Shown here piece by piece: positions 43,275 through 51,702 of a stretch of DNA of 64,000 nucleotides (positions are counted from its first letter, which is position 1; the number at the start of each line of letters is the position of its first letter). A program made the position numbers and the translations under genes. The DNA lies in contig NZ_JADDXU010000002.1 of NCBI RefSeq assembly GCF_015163075.1, forward strand, positions 744,001-808,000, given 5' to 3'. The DNA is from Streptomyces justiciae (lineage in GTDB: Bacteria > Actinomycetota > Actinomycetes > Streptomycetales > Streptomycetaceae). The notes under the pieces are model-generated. The model worked only from the letters and a program-made list of their open reading frames with translations, did no database searches and was not told the origin of the DNA.

Positions 43275-44545
43275 CGCTGTTCCCCGCCGTACCAGTCGTC
43301 ACCGGGCCGGCGCGGCGACAGCGTGCCGGGGTCGGGACTGGGCGGCGCGGGCGGCGCCGGAGCGGCGGTGGTGCCGCCGGGGGAACCAGCACCGGGATGC
43401 CCGCCGCCGTTGCCGTTGTACGGGCCGGTGAAGGCGCCGCCGGAGTTCGACATCGGCGTGAGCACGGGCCCGGAGCTGACCGGCCGGTCGTTCTGGAGCA
43501 GCGCGAGGATCCGCTCCAGCGCGTCCATGTAGGCGTACATGCGCTCGCTGTTGTCGTTGAGGACGCCCATGGCCTCGCCGACCCTGCGAGTGGTCTCGGT
43601 GACCTCGTCGGCGACGGTCGCGTGCACCCGGTTGGCCTCCTGGGAGCTGCCCGCCGCGCGGCGCAGTTCGGCGAGGAGGCGGGTGAGGGACTCCCGGGTC
43701 GCCTGTTCGTCGCCGCGCAGGTCGTCGCGCATCTTGGCGAAGTCGCGCAGGAGTTGGTGCGGCACGGTCAGCGAGCGGCCCATCTCGCCCAACTCGCCCG
43801 CGGAGCGGGTCCACTGGTCGAGGGCGGTGACGAACCTGCCTTCGGGGCCGGGCGCGAAGATCCGCTCCATGCGGTCGGCGCTGTCGGAGAGGGTGCGGGA
43901 GAGTTCGGCGGTGCTGCGGGTGATGTCCCGTGCGATGCCGACGAGTTGGCCGGCCGGTACGACCTGGGCCTCCAGGACGGCGTGCTTGGACAGCTCCATG
44001 GTGAGGACGGTCAGCTGTCCGGCGATCCGGGTGCGCAGCCGTTCGCGTGACGCCTCGTGCTGGGCGGCCCATTCGAGGCGTTGCAGCCACATCGTGGCGA
44101 GGACCACCCCGCCGATGAGCAGCACCACGAGGAGCACGGCGGTGCCGCCGAAGCCCGACGCCCACAGCCTCAGGAAGTTGGTGCCCTTCGCGGAGTCCTC
44201 GAAGTCCCCGAAGGCGAACCACAGGGACAGCCAGGTCAGCACGATCGGCAGGAAGACGGACACGTCCCGCGCGGTCGACACCACGGCGATCAGCCCGCTG
44301 TGGCGCGGCTCGTCGTCCGGCACCAGCGCGTCGGGCGGGTAGGCGTGCAGCAGATTGACACCGGACAGGGCCCGGCCGCCGGCCCGGGCGTCGTCGGCGA
44401 TCCAGGTCAGCACCGAGCGCCCGGTGCTCTCCTCGGGGCACTCGCCGGCCAGCTCGGTCAGCCGGTCGGCGGCCGCCCTGAGCGCCCCAGAGGGTTCGGG
44501 CGCCGGGGGCGCGGGCTGATGTGTGGCGGGTTTCCTGCTGGACAA
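43271..44545 (-). CDS. two-TM coiled-coil membrane protein
   Basis: A 424-residue protein. Two transmembrane helices (about 88-107 and 132-153) have a soluble N-terminal ~80 residues before them. After TM2 a long helical/coiled-coil stalk (about 160-340) is followed by a Gly/Pro-rich tail. There is no enzymatic motif. TM helices, a long cytoplasmic helical rod and an adjacent MotB-like partner resemble the ZorA/ZorB arrangement of Zorya defence, but the MotA domain itself is not recognisable. It probably makes a membrane sensor or channel for this conflict operon. Confidence 0.65.
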   Translation of the reverse strand: MSSRKPATHQPAPPAPEPSGALRAAADRLTELAGECPEESTGRSVLTWIADDARAGGRALSGVNLLHAYPPDALVPDDEPRHSGLIAVVSTARDVSVFLPIVLTWLSLWFAFGDFEDSAKGTNFLRLWASGFGGTAVLLVVLLIGGVVLATMWLQRLEWAAQHEASRERLRTRIAGQLTVLTMELSKHAVLEAQVVPAGQLVGIARDITRSTAELSRTLSDSADRMERIFAPGPEGRFVTALDQWTRSAGELGEMGRSLTVPHQLLRDFAKMRDDLRGDEQATRESLTRLLAELRRAAGSSQEANRVHATVADEVTETTRRVGEAMGVLNDNSERMYAYMDALERILALLQNDRPVSSGPVLTPMSNSGGAFTGPYNGNGGGHPGAGSPGGTTAAPAPPAPPSPDPGTLSPRRPGDDWYGGEQR

Positions 44546-44555
44546 GACCTCTCCC

Positions 44556-46391
44556 TCAGTTCCGGGGACCGCGGCGGTCGGGGCCGTGGTCTCCGTCGTG
44601 CGGCCGGGCGGGCAGATGCTGCCGGAAGTACTGCTGGACGACGACGGCGTGGACGGTGTCCTGTGCCTTGCCGCGCCGGCAGCCGTCGAGCAGCGCCTGC
44701 AACAGGGCGGGCGACGGGTTACGCCCCGCCGCCTCCAGGACGTCCAGCACCTCGCGCTGGCCCAGCTGCTCCCCCGTCGTGCACAACAGGAGCAGCCGGT
44801 ACAGGTGCACTGCCTGCCAGGGGTTCTGGGGCGCCATCCGGTCCACGGCCTCGGCGTGGAACTGGGTGCGGCGCAGTACGTCGAAGGGGTGGTGGCGTTC
44901 CTTGCCGGGGCGGCGCCGGGCGCAGCTCTCCAGCAGGGTGCGGGCCTGCGCCGGGGCGATCCGGCTGATCCGGTCGACCTCGCTCATCAGGAAGGCCATG
45001 GAGAAGCGGGTCACGAGCACCCGCATCATGTCGTCCAGCACGGCCTGCGAGGCGCCGATCTGCAGGGCGATCCGCAGCAGGGGCAGGACGTCGAAGTCGG
45101 CCTGCCGGCGCGCGGCGCTCTCCAGCCGTTCCTCCAGCACCCGGTACACCACCCGCCCGCCGGGCGGCGCCAGGGACAGCTCGCGCAGCAGGTCCCGGCC
45201 GCCGCCGTCGAAGGCGCGGTGCAGCGCCCAGGTGTGGATCTCCTCCCGCAGATGCCGGTAGGGCTGGAGTTCGAGCGAGTCCGGGCGCCACAGGGCCAGC
45301 AGGCGGGCCAGCTGTCCCTCGGTGGCCCGGTCGAGTTCCAGCTGTATCCGGGGGATCGCGGCGGCGCTGCGCAGGTAGGCGTCCTCGCGGTCCGACAGGT
45401 CGCCGTGCGGGGCCGCCTCCAGCAGGCTCATCACATCGCTCATCAGCCCGGGGGCGACCTGGTGTCCGGCCGCCCACTCGCGGATCTTCGAGGGGTTGGC
45501 CATGGGCTGGTCCGGCAGCAGCCGGGTGAGCGCGCCGGTGCCGCGGCGCCGCTGGAAGGCGACGAGGCGTGCGGCCTGGTCGCGCAGGGGGCCGGGCGGG
45601 CCGGGGTCGGCCTTGGCGTCGACGCGGCGCCGGGTGGAGTGGCGGGTTCCGGTGCCGTCGCCCCGTACGAACACGAACTGCGGCAGGTCCTTCGCCGCGT
45701 CGTTCTCCTCCCGGGTGGCGAAGCCCCAGCTGCCCAGCACGACCCGGCCCAGCAGCCCGGCCAGCGCGTGCACGACGACCTCGCCGTCCACCGGCGAACC
45801 CACCACCGTGAGCGGTGCCCCGGGCTGCTCCATGAGCGCCTCGGCGAGGCGCACGAGCAGGTCGTCGGGCACGTCCTCGGCCGCCGTGTCGAGGGCGCCG
45901 AGGAGTCGCTGCTCCTCGACCAGCAACTGCCGTACGAGGTCCAGCGGGACCCGCTCCAGGCGCTCGGCGCCGCTGCCCCGGGCCGCCTGGCCGTCGAGGA
46001 GGGCGCTCTGCCGGACGGGCGGCGGCAGCCAGTCGTCCCAGTCGCTGCGGCAGGCGGCGAGCGCGAGGTGCAGGTCGATGCCGCCGGCCGGGCCGGTCAG
46101 AACGTGGGTGAGGGTGGAACCGGCGCGGCCGTTGGGGTCGCGGACCGGGAGTTTGCGCAGGACGGCGGCCTCGTTCTCGTGGCGGAAGTAGACGAAGCCG
46201 GGGGTGGTGTCGCCGGGGTGTTCCTGGCTGGCCCACACCAGGTGTTCGATACGGCTGTTCCAGCGCAGCAGCGCCTCGCGGTCGAGGGAGGTGGCGACCG
46301 GGCCGACGTCACCGCGGCCGGTGAGGGAGCGCTCGGACCACTGGTAGACGGTGATGTCGGCGCGCAGGCCGCCGCGCGCGGGCAGGCTCAT
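44556..46391 (-). CDS. GTPase-associated protein 1 (GAP1)-like protein
   Basis: A 611-residue protein from the ATG at 46391, which overlaps the stop of the GTPase gene (ATGA). The N-terminus (ADITVYQWSERSLTGRGDVGP, then ASLDREALLRW-like strands to about residue 130) resembles the GAP1-N domain of the bacterial GTPase-associated proteins; the rest is helical. In published surveys GAP1 partners a P-loop GTPase in actinobacterial conflict loci. No catalytic residues are visible. It probably transmits GTPase state to the membrane proteins encoded downstream. Confidence 0.7.
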   Translation of the reverse strand: MSLPARGGLRADITVYQWSERSLTGRGDVGPVATSLDREALLRWNSRIEHLVWASQEHPGDTTPGFVYFRHENEAAVLRKLPVRDPNGRAGSTLTHVLTGPAGGIDLHLALAACRSDWDDWLPPPVRQSALLDGQAARGSGAERLERVPLDLVRQLLVEEQRLLGALDTAAEDVPDDLLVRLAEALMEQPGAPLTVVGSPVDGEVVVHALAGLLGRVVLGSWGFATREENDAAKDLPQFVFVRGDGTGTRHSTRRRVDAKADPGPPGPLRDQAARLVAFQRRRGTGALTRLLPDQPMANPSKIREWAAGHQVAPGLMSDVMSLLEAAPHGDLSDREDAYLRSAAAIPRIQLELDRATEGQLARLLALWRPDSLELQPYRHLREEIHTWALHRAFDGGGRDLLRELSLAPPGGRVVYRVLEERLESAARRQADFDVLPLLRIALQIGASQAVLDDMMRVLVTRFSMAFLMSEVDRISRIAPAQARTLLESCARRRPGKERHHPFDVLRRTQFHAEAVDRMAPQNPWQAVHLYRLLLLCTTGEQLGQREVLDVLEAAGRNPSPALLQALLDGCRRGKAQDTVHAVVVQQYFRQHLPARPHDGDHGPDRRGPRN

Positions 46392-48514
46392 GTGCCGGGC
46401 CCCCGTCCCAGCAGCAGGGCGTCGGCGGCCGGTCCCGTCATGACGCCCTTCATGGCGAGCAGCGCCAACAGCGGTCGCAGTACCCGGTGTTGGCGGAAGA
46501 GGGCCTCGTCGAAGCGGCGGGCCGCGGCCTGGTCGGTCTGGGCTCGGGGGCCGGTCCCGGTGGCGGAGGCGAGATGCAGGGTGGAGCCCTGGCACTCGCC
46601 GGCGAGTTGCAGCCAATCGCCGCCGCCGCGGGCGCCGAGGAAGGCGTAGACGTCCTCGCTCTCCCGCTCGACGGTGCTCAAGTCGGCTTCGGCGTCCGGC
46701 TTTTCGTGCAGCCAGCCGTCGATCTCGCGGTAGCCGCGGAAGCGCAGCAGGTCGCTCTTGGTGACGACGAGGGCGCACGGGACCGGCAGGAACGGCAGGG
46801 CCGGGTTGGCCTGTTGCTGGCGCAGCCGCTGGCGGACGTGCTCGAACGCCGGGTCGCGTCCGGTCGTACCGCCCTGGGACGTCAGGCCGTACACCCGCGT
46901 CGGGTCGACGACGCAGAGCAGGGCGCTGAGCCGGTTGAGGAAGTCGGACTCGCGGCCGGGGCGTTCCAGGCGGCCGCCGGCCACGTCGAAGAAGACGACG
47001 CTGTGCGAGCGGCCGGAGTGCTCGTCGGTGACGACGAGGCCGGTGGAGTAGCGCAGTTCGGGGCGGTCGGCGGTGGCGACGAGTTCCTGGCGGCCGTCGA
47101 TGAAGGGGGCGACGACCTCGTTGAGGTAGAGGTGGTAACGCTGCGGGTCCAGGGCCTCGACACGCAGGCCGTAGCGGGCCATGACGGTGGACTTGCGGGC
47201 CTGGTCGATCATCGCGGCCAGCAGGTGGGACTTGCCGGTGCTGGACGCGCCGACCAGCCCGATGCGGACCGGTTCGGTGCCGAACAGGGGGTAGCGGTAC
47301 GGCAGTTCGTGCTGGGGCACGTCGTCGTTGCCGGGGCAGACCACGTAGGTGCGGGCGAGCTGGGCGTCCCGCTCGGCGTCGGAGTGGGTGGGCAGGTCTG
47401 CCTCGGGGAGCATGCCGCCGGAGGCGTCGAGGACGACCCGCTCGGCGGTGTCCCAGTTCAGCGCCCGCAGACACATGGGGCACTCGACGGGGCCGAGGGC
47501 GGGCAGCGGCCGGTCGGTGACGATCCGCAGCCGGCGACCCATCCGGCGCCACCAGCCGGGCGGTTGGACCGCGGGCGGGGCGTAGCCGTTGGCGCGCAGG
47601 CTGCCGGCGCCGGTGCGCTGGCGGGCGCGCAGGGCGCGGAACTCCTCGCGGGCGAGGGTCTCGCGGCGCTTGGCCTGTTCCGCGAGGGGCCGCTCGAACA
47701 GGCCGTTCGGCGCGGCGCCGTCGACGAGGCGGCGGACCAGTTCGCGGGCGGGCGGGGAGACGGCGGAACCCAACGGGAAGGCGGCGCGCAGGAGTTCCTG
47801 GAGCCATTCCTCGTGACCCTGGTCGAGGACGGCGTGGAGGTGTTCGCGGGAGGAGCCGCGCGGCAGGGTCTCGCCGGTGGCCATCCAGAACGCCACGAGG
47901 GCGGCGCTGAGCACGTCCTGGTCGGCCGAGGCCGGCAGCCCGGGGCGGAAGCCGGGCGCGTCCCACTCGGTCGCCGGGCGGTCGGGCAGCGGCTCGGTGG
48001 CGTACACGGCTCCGTCCAGACCGGCGAGTTGGAGCCCCTCCGCCTCGTCCCACCACAGGTGCTCGGGGCTGATCCGGCCGTGCACCAGGCGGGGTTCGTG
48101 CAGCCCGGCGACGGCCTCGAACAGGTCCTGCACGACACCGCGCAGCCGCGGCCCGTGCAGCACGTCGGGGGTCTCGAAGCCGGACAGGGGGACGCCCCGG
48201 CAGTCCAGCAGCAGCCGGTGCGGGCGCTCGGAGTCGTCGTAGGCGAGGACGTGGGCGAGCTGACGCGGCAGATGCGGGCCGTGGAAGTCGGCGAGGCTGC
48301 CGAAGAGTTCGAAGTGGCGGCGCATCCGCCGCTCGGCCTCCGGCCCGACCGCCTCCTGCACCATGACCGGGTGCCGGCCGGGCAGCCTGCGGTAGCGGCG
48401 TACCCGGAAGGGCGGCAGCTCCAGGCGGGCCTGCTCCCCCATGTCCTCCTCGAGGCTGAAGACCGCCTCTTCCCCGTCCCCCGAACCGGGCCGTCGGCCC
48501 CGGAACTCCACCAC
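46388..48514 (-). CDS. pseudokinase-zinc ribbon-GTPase fusion
   Basis: A 708-residue three-part protein from the GTG at 48514 (GGAGGAG upstream). The first ~260 residues look like a protein kinase lacking catalytic residues: VHGRISPEHL replaces HRDxKxxN and LDG replaces DFG. A zinc-ribbon CPMC (near 345) with a second Cys near 385 follows. A TRAFAC-type GTPase (about 410-700) has P-loop GASSTGKSH (422-430, Lys428), a VFFDVAGG switch-II-like DxxG and VTKSD (Thr585-Asp588) as G4. It heads the leftward conflict operon with GAP1. Confidence 0.75.
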   Translation of the reverse strand: MVEFRGRRPGSGDGEEAVFSLEEDMGEQARLELPPFRVRRYRRLPGRHPVMVQEAVGPEAERRMRRHFELFGSLADFHGPHLPRQLAHVLAYDDSERPHRLLLDCRGVPLSGFETPDVLHGPRLRGVVQDLFEAVAGLHEPRLVHGRISPEHLWWDEAEGLQLAGLDGAVYATEPLPDRPATEWDAPGFRPGLPASADQDVLSAALVAFWMATGETLPRGSSREHLHAVLDQGHEEWLQELLRAAFPLGSAVSPPARELVRRLVDGAAPNGLFERPLAEQAKRRETLAREEFRALRARQRTGAGSLRANGYAPPAVQPPGWWRRMGRRLRIVTDRPLPALGPVECPMCLRALNWDTAERVVLDASGGMLPEADLPTHSDAERDAQLARTYVVCPGNDDVPQHELPYRYPLFGTEPVRIGLVGASSTGKSHLLAAMIDQARKSTVMARYGLRVEALDPQRYHLYLNEVVAPFIDGRQELVATADRPELRYSTGLVVTDEHSGRSHSVVFFDVAGGRLERPGRESDFLNRLSALLCVVDPTRVYGLTSQGGTTGRDPAFEHVRQRLRQQQANPALPFLPVPCALVVTKSDLLRFRGYREIDGWLHEKPDAEADLSTVERESEDVYAFLGARGGGDWLQLAGECQGSTLHLASATGTGPRAQTDQAAARRFDEALFRQHRVLRPLLALLAMKGVMTGPAADALLLGRGPGT

Positions 48515-48649
48515 CCCCGCGTCTCCTCCCCGTAGCCCTCCCGAACACCAACTATCACAGAACGTTGCCCAGCCGACGGGTGCTTCAGGCAGAGCATCAA
48601 AATGAGTGCACCTGGCGTTCACCAGTTCCTGACGACTGATCAACTCCGG

Positions 48650-48677
48650 TTGGCGAAAGCCCAGTCGGGGGTATGAC
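48650..48677 (+). promoter_or_regulatory. possible sigma-70-like promoter of the CHAT/ubiquitin-like operon
   Basis: TTGGCG (48650-48655), 16 bases, then TATGAC (48672-48677), lies 45 bases before the CHAT ATG at 48723, in the 208-bp gap between the divergent conflict operons. It is a weak sequence match only. Confidence 0.3.
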
Positions 48678-48722
48678 CGGGGCCGGTACAGTCGGAGCAC
48701 CTGAGGCTGGGGGGAGCGGCAC

Positions 48723-49598
48723 ATGGCGGCACTGACGGCGGGGCAGTTGCAGCGGGACGGGGTGCTGCGGGTGCTCGCGGAGCTGTACGCCGACCCGCTG
48801 AGCGCCGAGCTGCTGCTGCGCGGGCTGGGTGCCGATCTGACCCGGTTGCCGCCCTTCGGGGGTTCCCAGGCACCGCTCGGTCACTGGTTCCGGATCTGTC
48901 TGACGATCGAGCACGGGGCGTTCGGCTTCACGTTGGAGGACCTCCTCCGGGCGGCGCACCGGGACTTCCCGACCAACGACGTGCTGGGCCGGTTCGCGAA
49001 GCCGCAGACGCCGGACGGATCGCCGGACGGCCGGCTGACCGTGCTGTGCCTGCTCGCGGGCCCCCGGGAGGCGTCCCAGCTCCAGCTGCGGCACGAGTAC
49101 CGCACCATCGAGGAGGCCGCCCGGCGCGGCCGTCGCCGCGTCCTCGACATCCGGCTGTCGGCCGCGACCCGGCGCCGCGACCTGATCCCGGCGCTCACCG
49201 AGCACAAGCCGGACGTCCTCCACTACGGCGGGCACGGCTCCGCCGACGGCGCTCTGCTGCTGGAGGGGGACGACGGCTCGGTCGCGCCGGTGCGCGCGGA
49301 GGCGCTCGGCGCGGTCCTGGAGGCGGTGGGCGGGGTCCCGGTCGCCGTCCTCAACGCCTGCCATCTGGGCCGGTACCTGGACGTCGTCAGACCCTACGTA
49401 GGCGAGGTCATCGGCTCCCCCGCGAAGCTGGACGACGACGACGCGCTCACGTTCTGCCAGGACTACTACGCGGCCCTCGCCCTCGGCGAGTCCTGGGAGG
49501 GCGCCTTCAAACAGGCCCGAGCAGGCGTGAGCCTCGGCCGCCCCGGACGACCGGACCTGCGACGCGAGGTGGGGTTCCGGGAGGGCGGGGCGGTATGA
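48723..49598 (+). CDS. EAD1-CHAT caspase-like protease
   Basis: A 291-residue protein. The N-terminal ~90 residues fit Effector-Associated Domain 1, a death-fold-like adaptor: a helical pattern with GFTLEDLLRAAHRDFPTN. The C-terminal CHAT (caspase HetF-associated with TPRs) domain (about 105-280) has the catalytic dyad: His171 in HYGGHG and Cys213 in NACHLG. It is predicted to be a soluble Cys protease activated by assembly through EAD1. It is the first gene of the rightward operon. The 48-bp repeat begins inside its final codons. A GGAG site supports the ATG. Confidence 0.88.
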   Translation: MAALTAGQLQRDGVLRVLAELYADPLSAELLLRGLGADLTRLPPFGGSQAPLGHWFRICLTIEHGAFGFTLEDLLRAAHRDFPTNDVLGRFAKPQTPDGSPDGRLTVLCLLAGPREASQLQLRHEYRTIEEAARRGRRRVLDIRLSAATRRRDLIPALTEHKPDVLHYGGHGSADGALLLEGDDGSVAPVRAEALGAVLEAVGGVPVAVLNACHLGRYLDVVRPYVGEVIGSPAKLDDDDALTFCQDYYAALALGESWEGAFKQARAGVSLGRPGRPDLRREVGFREGGAV

Positions 49599-49718
49599 CG
49601 GGGCGGGGCGCGGAAGGCGGGGTTTCGGGAGGGCGACGCGGCGTGGCGGGGCAGCGCGCGGAACTTGGGGGGCCGGTCGGGCGACGCGGTGTAACGGGAC
49701 AGCACGCGCGAGGACATC
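49575..49718. repeat. 48-bp tandem repeat copying the CHAT gene 3' end
   Basis: Imperfect 48-bp units start at 49575, 49623 and 49671. The first contains the CHAT stop codon (49596-49598); the later copies keep the GGGCGACGCGG-type core. Together with the 53-bp array that follows, this fills most of the 266-bp gap before the zinc-finger gene. No other feature was seen there. Confidence 0.75.
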
Positions 49719-49760
49719 ACCGTACGACCGGGCCGTTCGCCCGGACGGGCGGCGACGCAG

Positions 49761-49884
49761 GAGCGAGCAACGGTCCCCGAGCGGGCGGCCCCTCCAGAAG
49801 GGCGGCCGCGCATGAGTGAGCAGCGGTCCCCGACCCGGCGGTCCCTCCGGAAGGGCGGCGCCGTATGAGTGAGCAGCGGCCCCG
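49761..49884. repeat. 53-bp tandem repeat duplicating the zinc-finger gene start
   Basis: Units start at 49761, 49814 and 49867 (partial). The ATGAGTGAGCAGCGG start of the downstream gene (49865) has an upstream twin at 49812. As 53 is not a multiple of three, the twin ATG is in another frame and acts as a decoy start. Confidence 0.8.
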
Positions 49885-50614
49885 TACCGTGAGTGTCCAT
49901 GTGCCCGCCGGGGTGAACGTCGCCGAGCGGCGGCGGCGTAGTCAGGAGCGGGAGCGGGCGGAGGCCGGGGTGCGGGACGCGGCCGAGGGTGGGCCGAGTC
50001 CGGCGGCGTACGACTTCCTGCTCGGGCAGGCCGGCGGGCGCCGCGAGGCGGTCGACGTGCCGCAGCCGGACGGCGAGCCCGGCGAGGAGGTCACCGTCGT
50101 CACCTCCCAGTTGCTGCGCAAGCTCGGCTCGGCCGGGACCACCTGCCCGGTCTGCCACCACTCCTTCCGGCTGGGCGAGCAGATCTCCATCGAGCGCGCC
50201 GACGCGGGCCCCGGTGTCGTCCTCAAGCACCGCAGCCGCCGCCTGGACTGCCTCAACCCCGAGGCGGGCGAGCAGTCCTCCGCGTCGGCCGAGCTGTTCC
50301 ACCAGGGCCTCGACGAGGCCAATCCCCCGCCGCCGGAGCTGAACACCGTCCGGCTGCGTCGTGGACATCCCCTGCTCCGACTCCACCCGGGCCCGGGCGA
50401 CGGGGCGCCGACCCGGCACCGCTGCTGGGTGTGCGGGCACACCTTCCGGCCGGACGAGATGGTCATCCACTGCACCTGCGCACCCGACGCACCGAACTGC
50501 GCGAGCGCCGTCCACCGCGACCCCGACCACGGGCTGGTCTGCTACGACGACTGGAAGGCCCAGCATCCCGGAGTGCCGTGCCTCATGCTCAACTCCCCGC
50601 GGGACACCCGGTGA
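49865..50614 (+). CDS. protein with two treble-clef/RING-like zinc sites (candidate E3 or adaptor)
   Basis: A 249-residue protein. The first zinc site is CPVCHHSFRLGE (Cys94, Cys97) with a distal DCLNP Cys. The second is CWVCGHTFRPDE (Cys187, Cys190), followed by HCTC, NCASAVH and VCYDDW, a cross-braced Cys/His pattern like RING or other treble-clef fingers. Such fingers recruit E2 enzymes in eukaryotes. The gene lies between the CHAT protease and the E1 and overlaps the E1 start (GTGA), so an E3-like or substrate-adaptor role is inferred. The ATG at 49865 is preferred to the duplicate ATG at 49812. Confidence 0.7.
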   Translation: MSEQRPRTVSVHVPAGVNVAERRRRSQERERAEAGVRDAAEGGPSPAAYDFLLGQAGGRREAVDVPQPDGEPGEEVTVVTSQLLRKLGSAGTTCPVCHHSFRLGEQISIERADAGPGVVLKHRSRRLDCLNPEAGEQSSASAELFHQGLDEANPPPPELNTVRLRRGHPLLRLHPGPGDGAPTRHRCWVCGHTFRPDEMVIHCTCAPDAPNCASAVHRDPDHGLVCYDDWKAQHPGVPCLMLNSPRDTR

Positions 50615-51702
50615 CCGGCGACCGGTTCGCGCGGCACGCGCTGATCCCCGGCTGGGACCAGAAGCGGCTGGCCGACGCCACGGTCGTCCTCGCGGGCGCC
50701 GGGGCACTCGGCAACACCGTCGCCCAGACGCTGGCGTTGGCGGGCCTCGGCCGGCTGGTGGTGTGCGATCCGGACACGGTCGCGGTGAGCAACCTCAGCC
50801 GCTGCCCGCTGTTCCGCGCGGCGGACGTGGGCCGGCCGAAGGCGCAGGTGCTGGCCGGGGCGCTGGCGGACCTCGCGCCCGGCACGATCGTGGACGCCCG
50901 TGAGGCGCCGCATGTCTCCGGGACGGGGCTCGCCGAACTGCGGGACGCCGACCTGGTGGTGAGCGCACTGGACAGCCGGGCCGCCCGGATCTCCCTGGCC
51001 GGGCGGTGCACGCTCGCCGGGACCGGCATGCTCGACGGCGGCACGCACGCGTGGGGCGGCGAGGTCTCCTGGTACCCGCCCGGCGGACGCTGCCGGGCCT
51101 GCGGTCTCGGCCCGGCGGAGCGCGCGGTGCAGGACGACCCGTGGTCGTGCGCCGCGCCCGATCCGGCCGCCGAGGTGGGTGCCTCGGCTCCGGTGTCGGC
51201 GCTGGTCGGCGCGTGGCTCGCCGACTTCGCCGTACGACTGCTGCTGGGACTGTCCGTGCCGGACGCGCCGTTGCGCGTCGACGCCGCCGGGTTCGCCGTA
51301 CCGCTGTCCGGCGCCCCGTCGCCCGAGCTGCCCGACCCGGACTGCCCGCTGCACGAACGGCTCCCCGCGGCCGTCCCGGTGCTGCCGCTGGACCACGAGG
51401 CCACGGTGGCCGACCTGTTGGACCACGTCGACGTGCACGAAGAGCCGCTCGCCTGGGCAGGATTCAGCAGGCCGGTGCGGCGGCGGGCGGCGGTGCGCGC
51501 CGTCACCACCCGGCTGCGGTCCGCGCCCGCCTCGGCGCGGCTGAGCGCACTGGGGGTGGCGCCGCGTGAAGTACTGCCCGTGGCCCGACGGGACGGGTCG
51601 GGGCTGCGGTACGTCGAGTTGGCCGCCCTCCAGGAGGAACGGCAGGGCATACCGGGCGACTTGACCGAGGCACGGCGCGCGACGACGGAGGGTGTCCTGT
51701 GA
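50611..51702 (+). CDS. ThiF/E1-like ubiquitin-activating-type enzyme
   Basis: A 363-residue adenylating enzyme. The Rossmann loop is GAGALGN (29-35), the ATP-binding motif is DPDTVAVSNLSR (53-64) with Asp53 and Arg64, Lys77 follows and SALDSRAAR (118-126) closes the fold. A zinc pair CRAC (161-164) with Cys180 and Cys245 follows, one of which could carry the Ubl thioester. Many bacterial ThiF proteins serve sulfur carriers; adjacency to an E2 and JAB gene makes a conjugation role more likely here. GTGA overlaps link it to both neighbours. Confidence 0.85.
   Translation: MTGDRFARHALIPGWDQKRLADATVVLAGAGALGNTVAQTLALAGLGRLVVCDPDTVAVSNLSRCPLFRAADVGRPKAQVLAGALADLAPGTIVDAREAPHVSGTGLAELRDADLVVSALDSRAARISLAGRCTLAGTGMLDGGTHAWGGEVSWYPPGGRCRACGLGPAERAVQDDPWSCAAPDPAAEVGASAPVSALVGAWLADFAVRLLLGLSVPDAPLRVDAAGFAVPLSGAPSPELPDPDCPLHERLPAAVPVLPLDHEATVADLLDHVDVHEEPLAWAGFSRPVRRRAAVRAVTTRLRSAPASARLSALGVAPREVLPVARRDGSGLRYVELAALQEERQGIPGDLTEARRATTEGVL

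Noticed and set aside
43271..44545. Firm assignment as ZorA
   Set aside because: TM number and coiled coil fit, but the MotA domain motif is not visible; kept as a hypothesis only.
49595..49819. Small gene between CHAT and zinc-finger genes
   Set aside because: The frame consists of repeat units rich in Gly/Arg with no consistent third-base pattern.
50611..51702. ThiF/MoeB of thiamine or molybdopterin synthesis
   Set aside because: No ThiS/MoaD or biosynthetic genes adjoin; E2, JAB and CHAT genes do.
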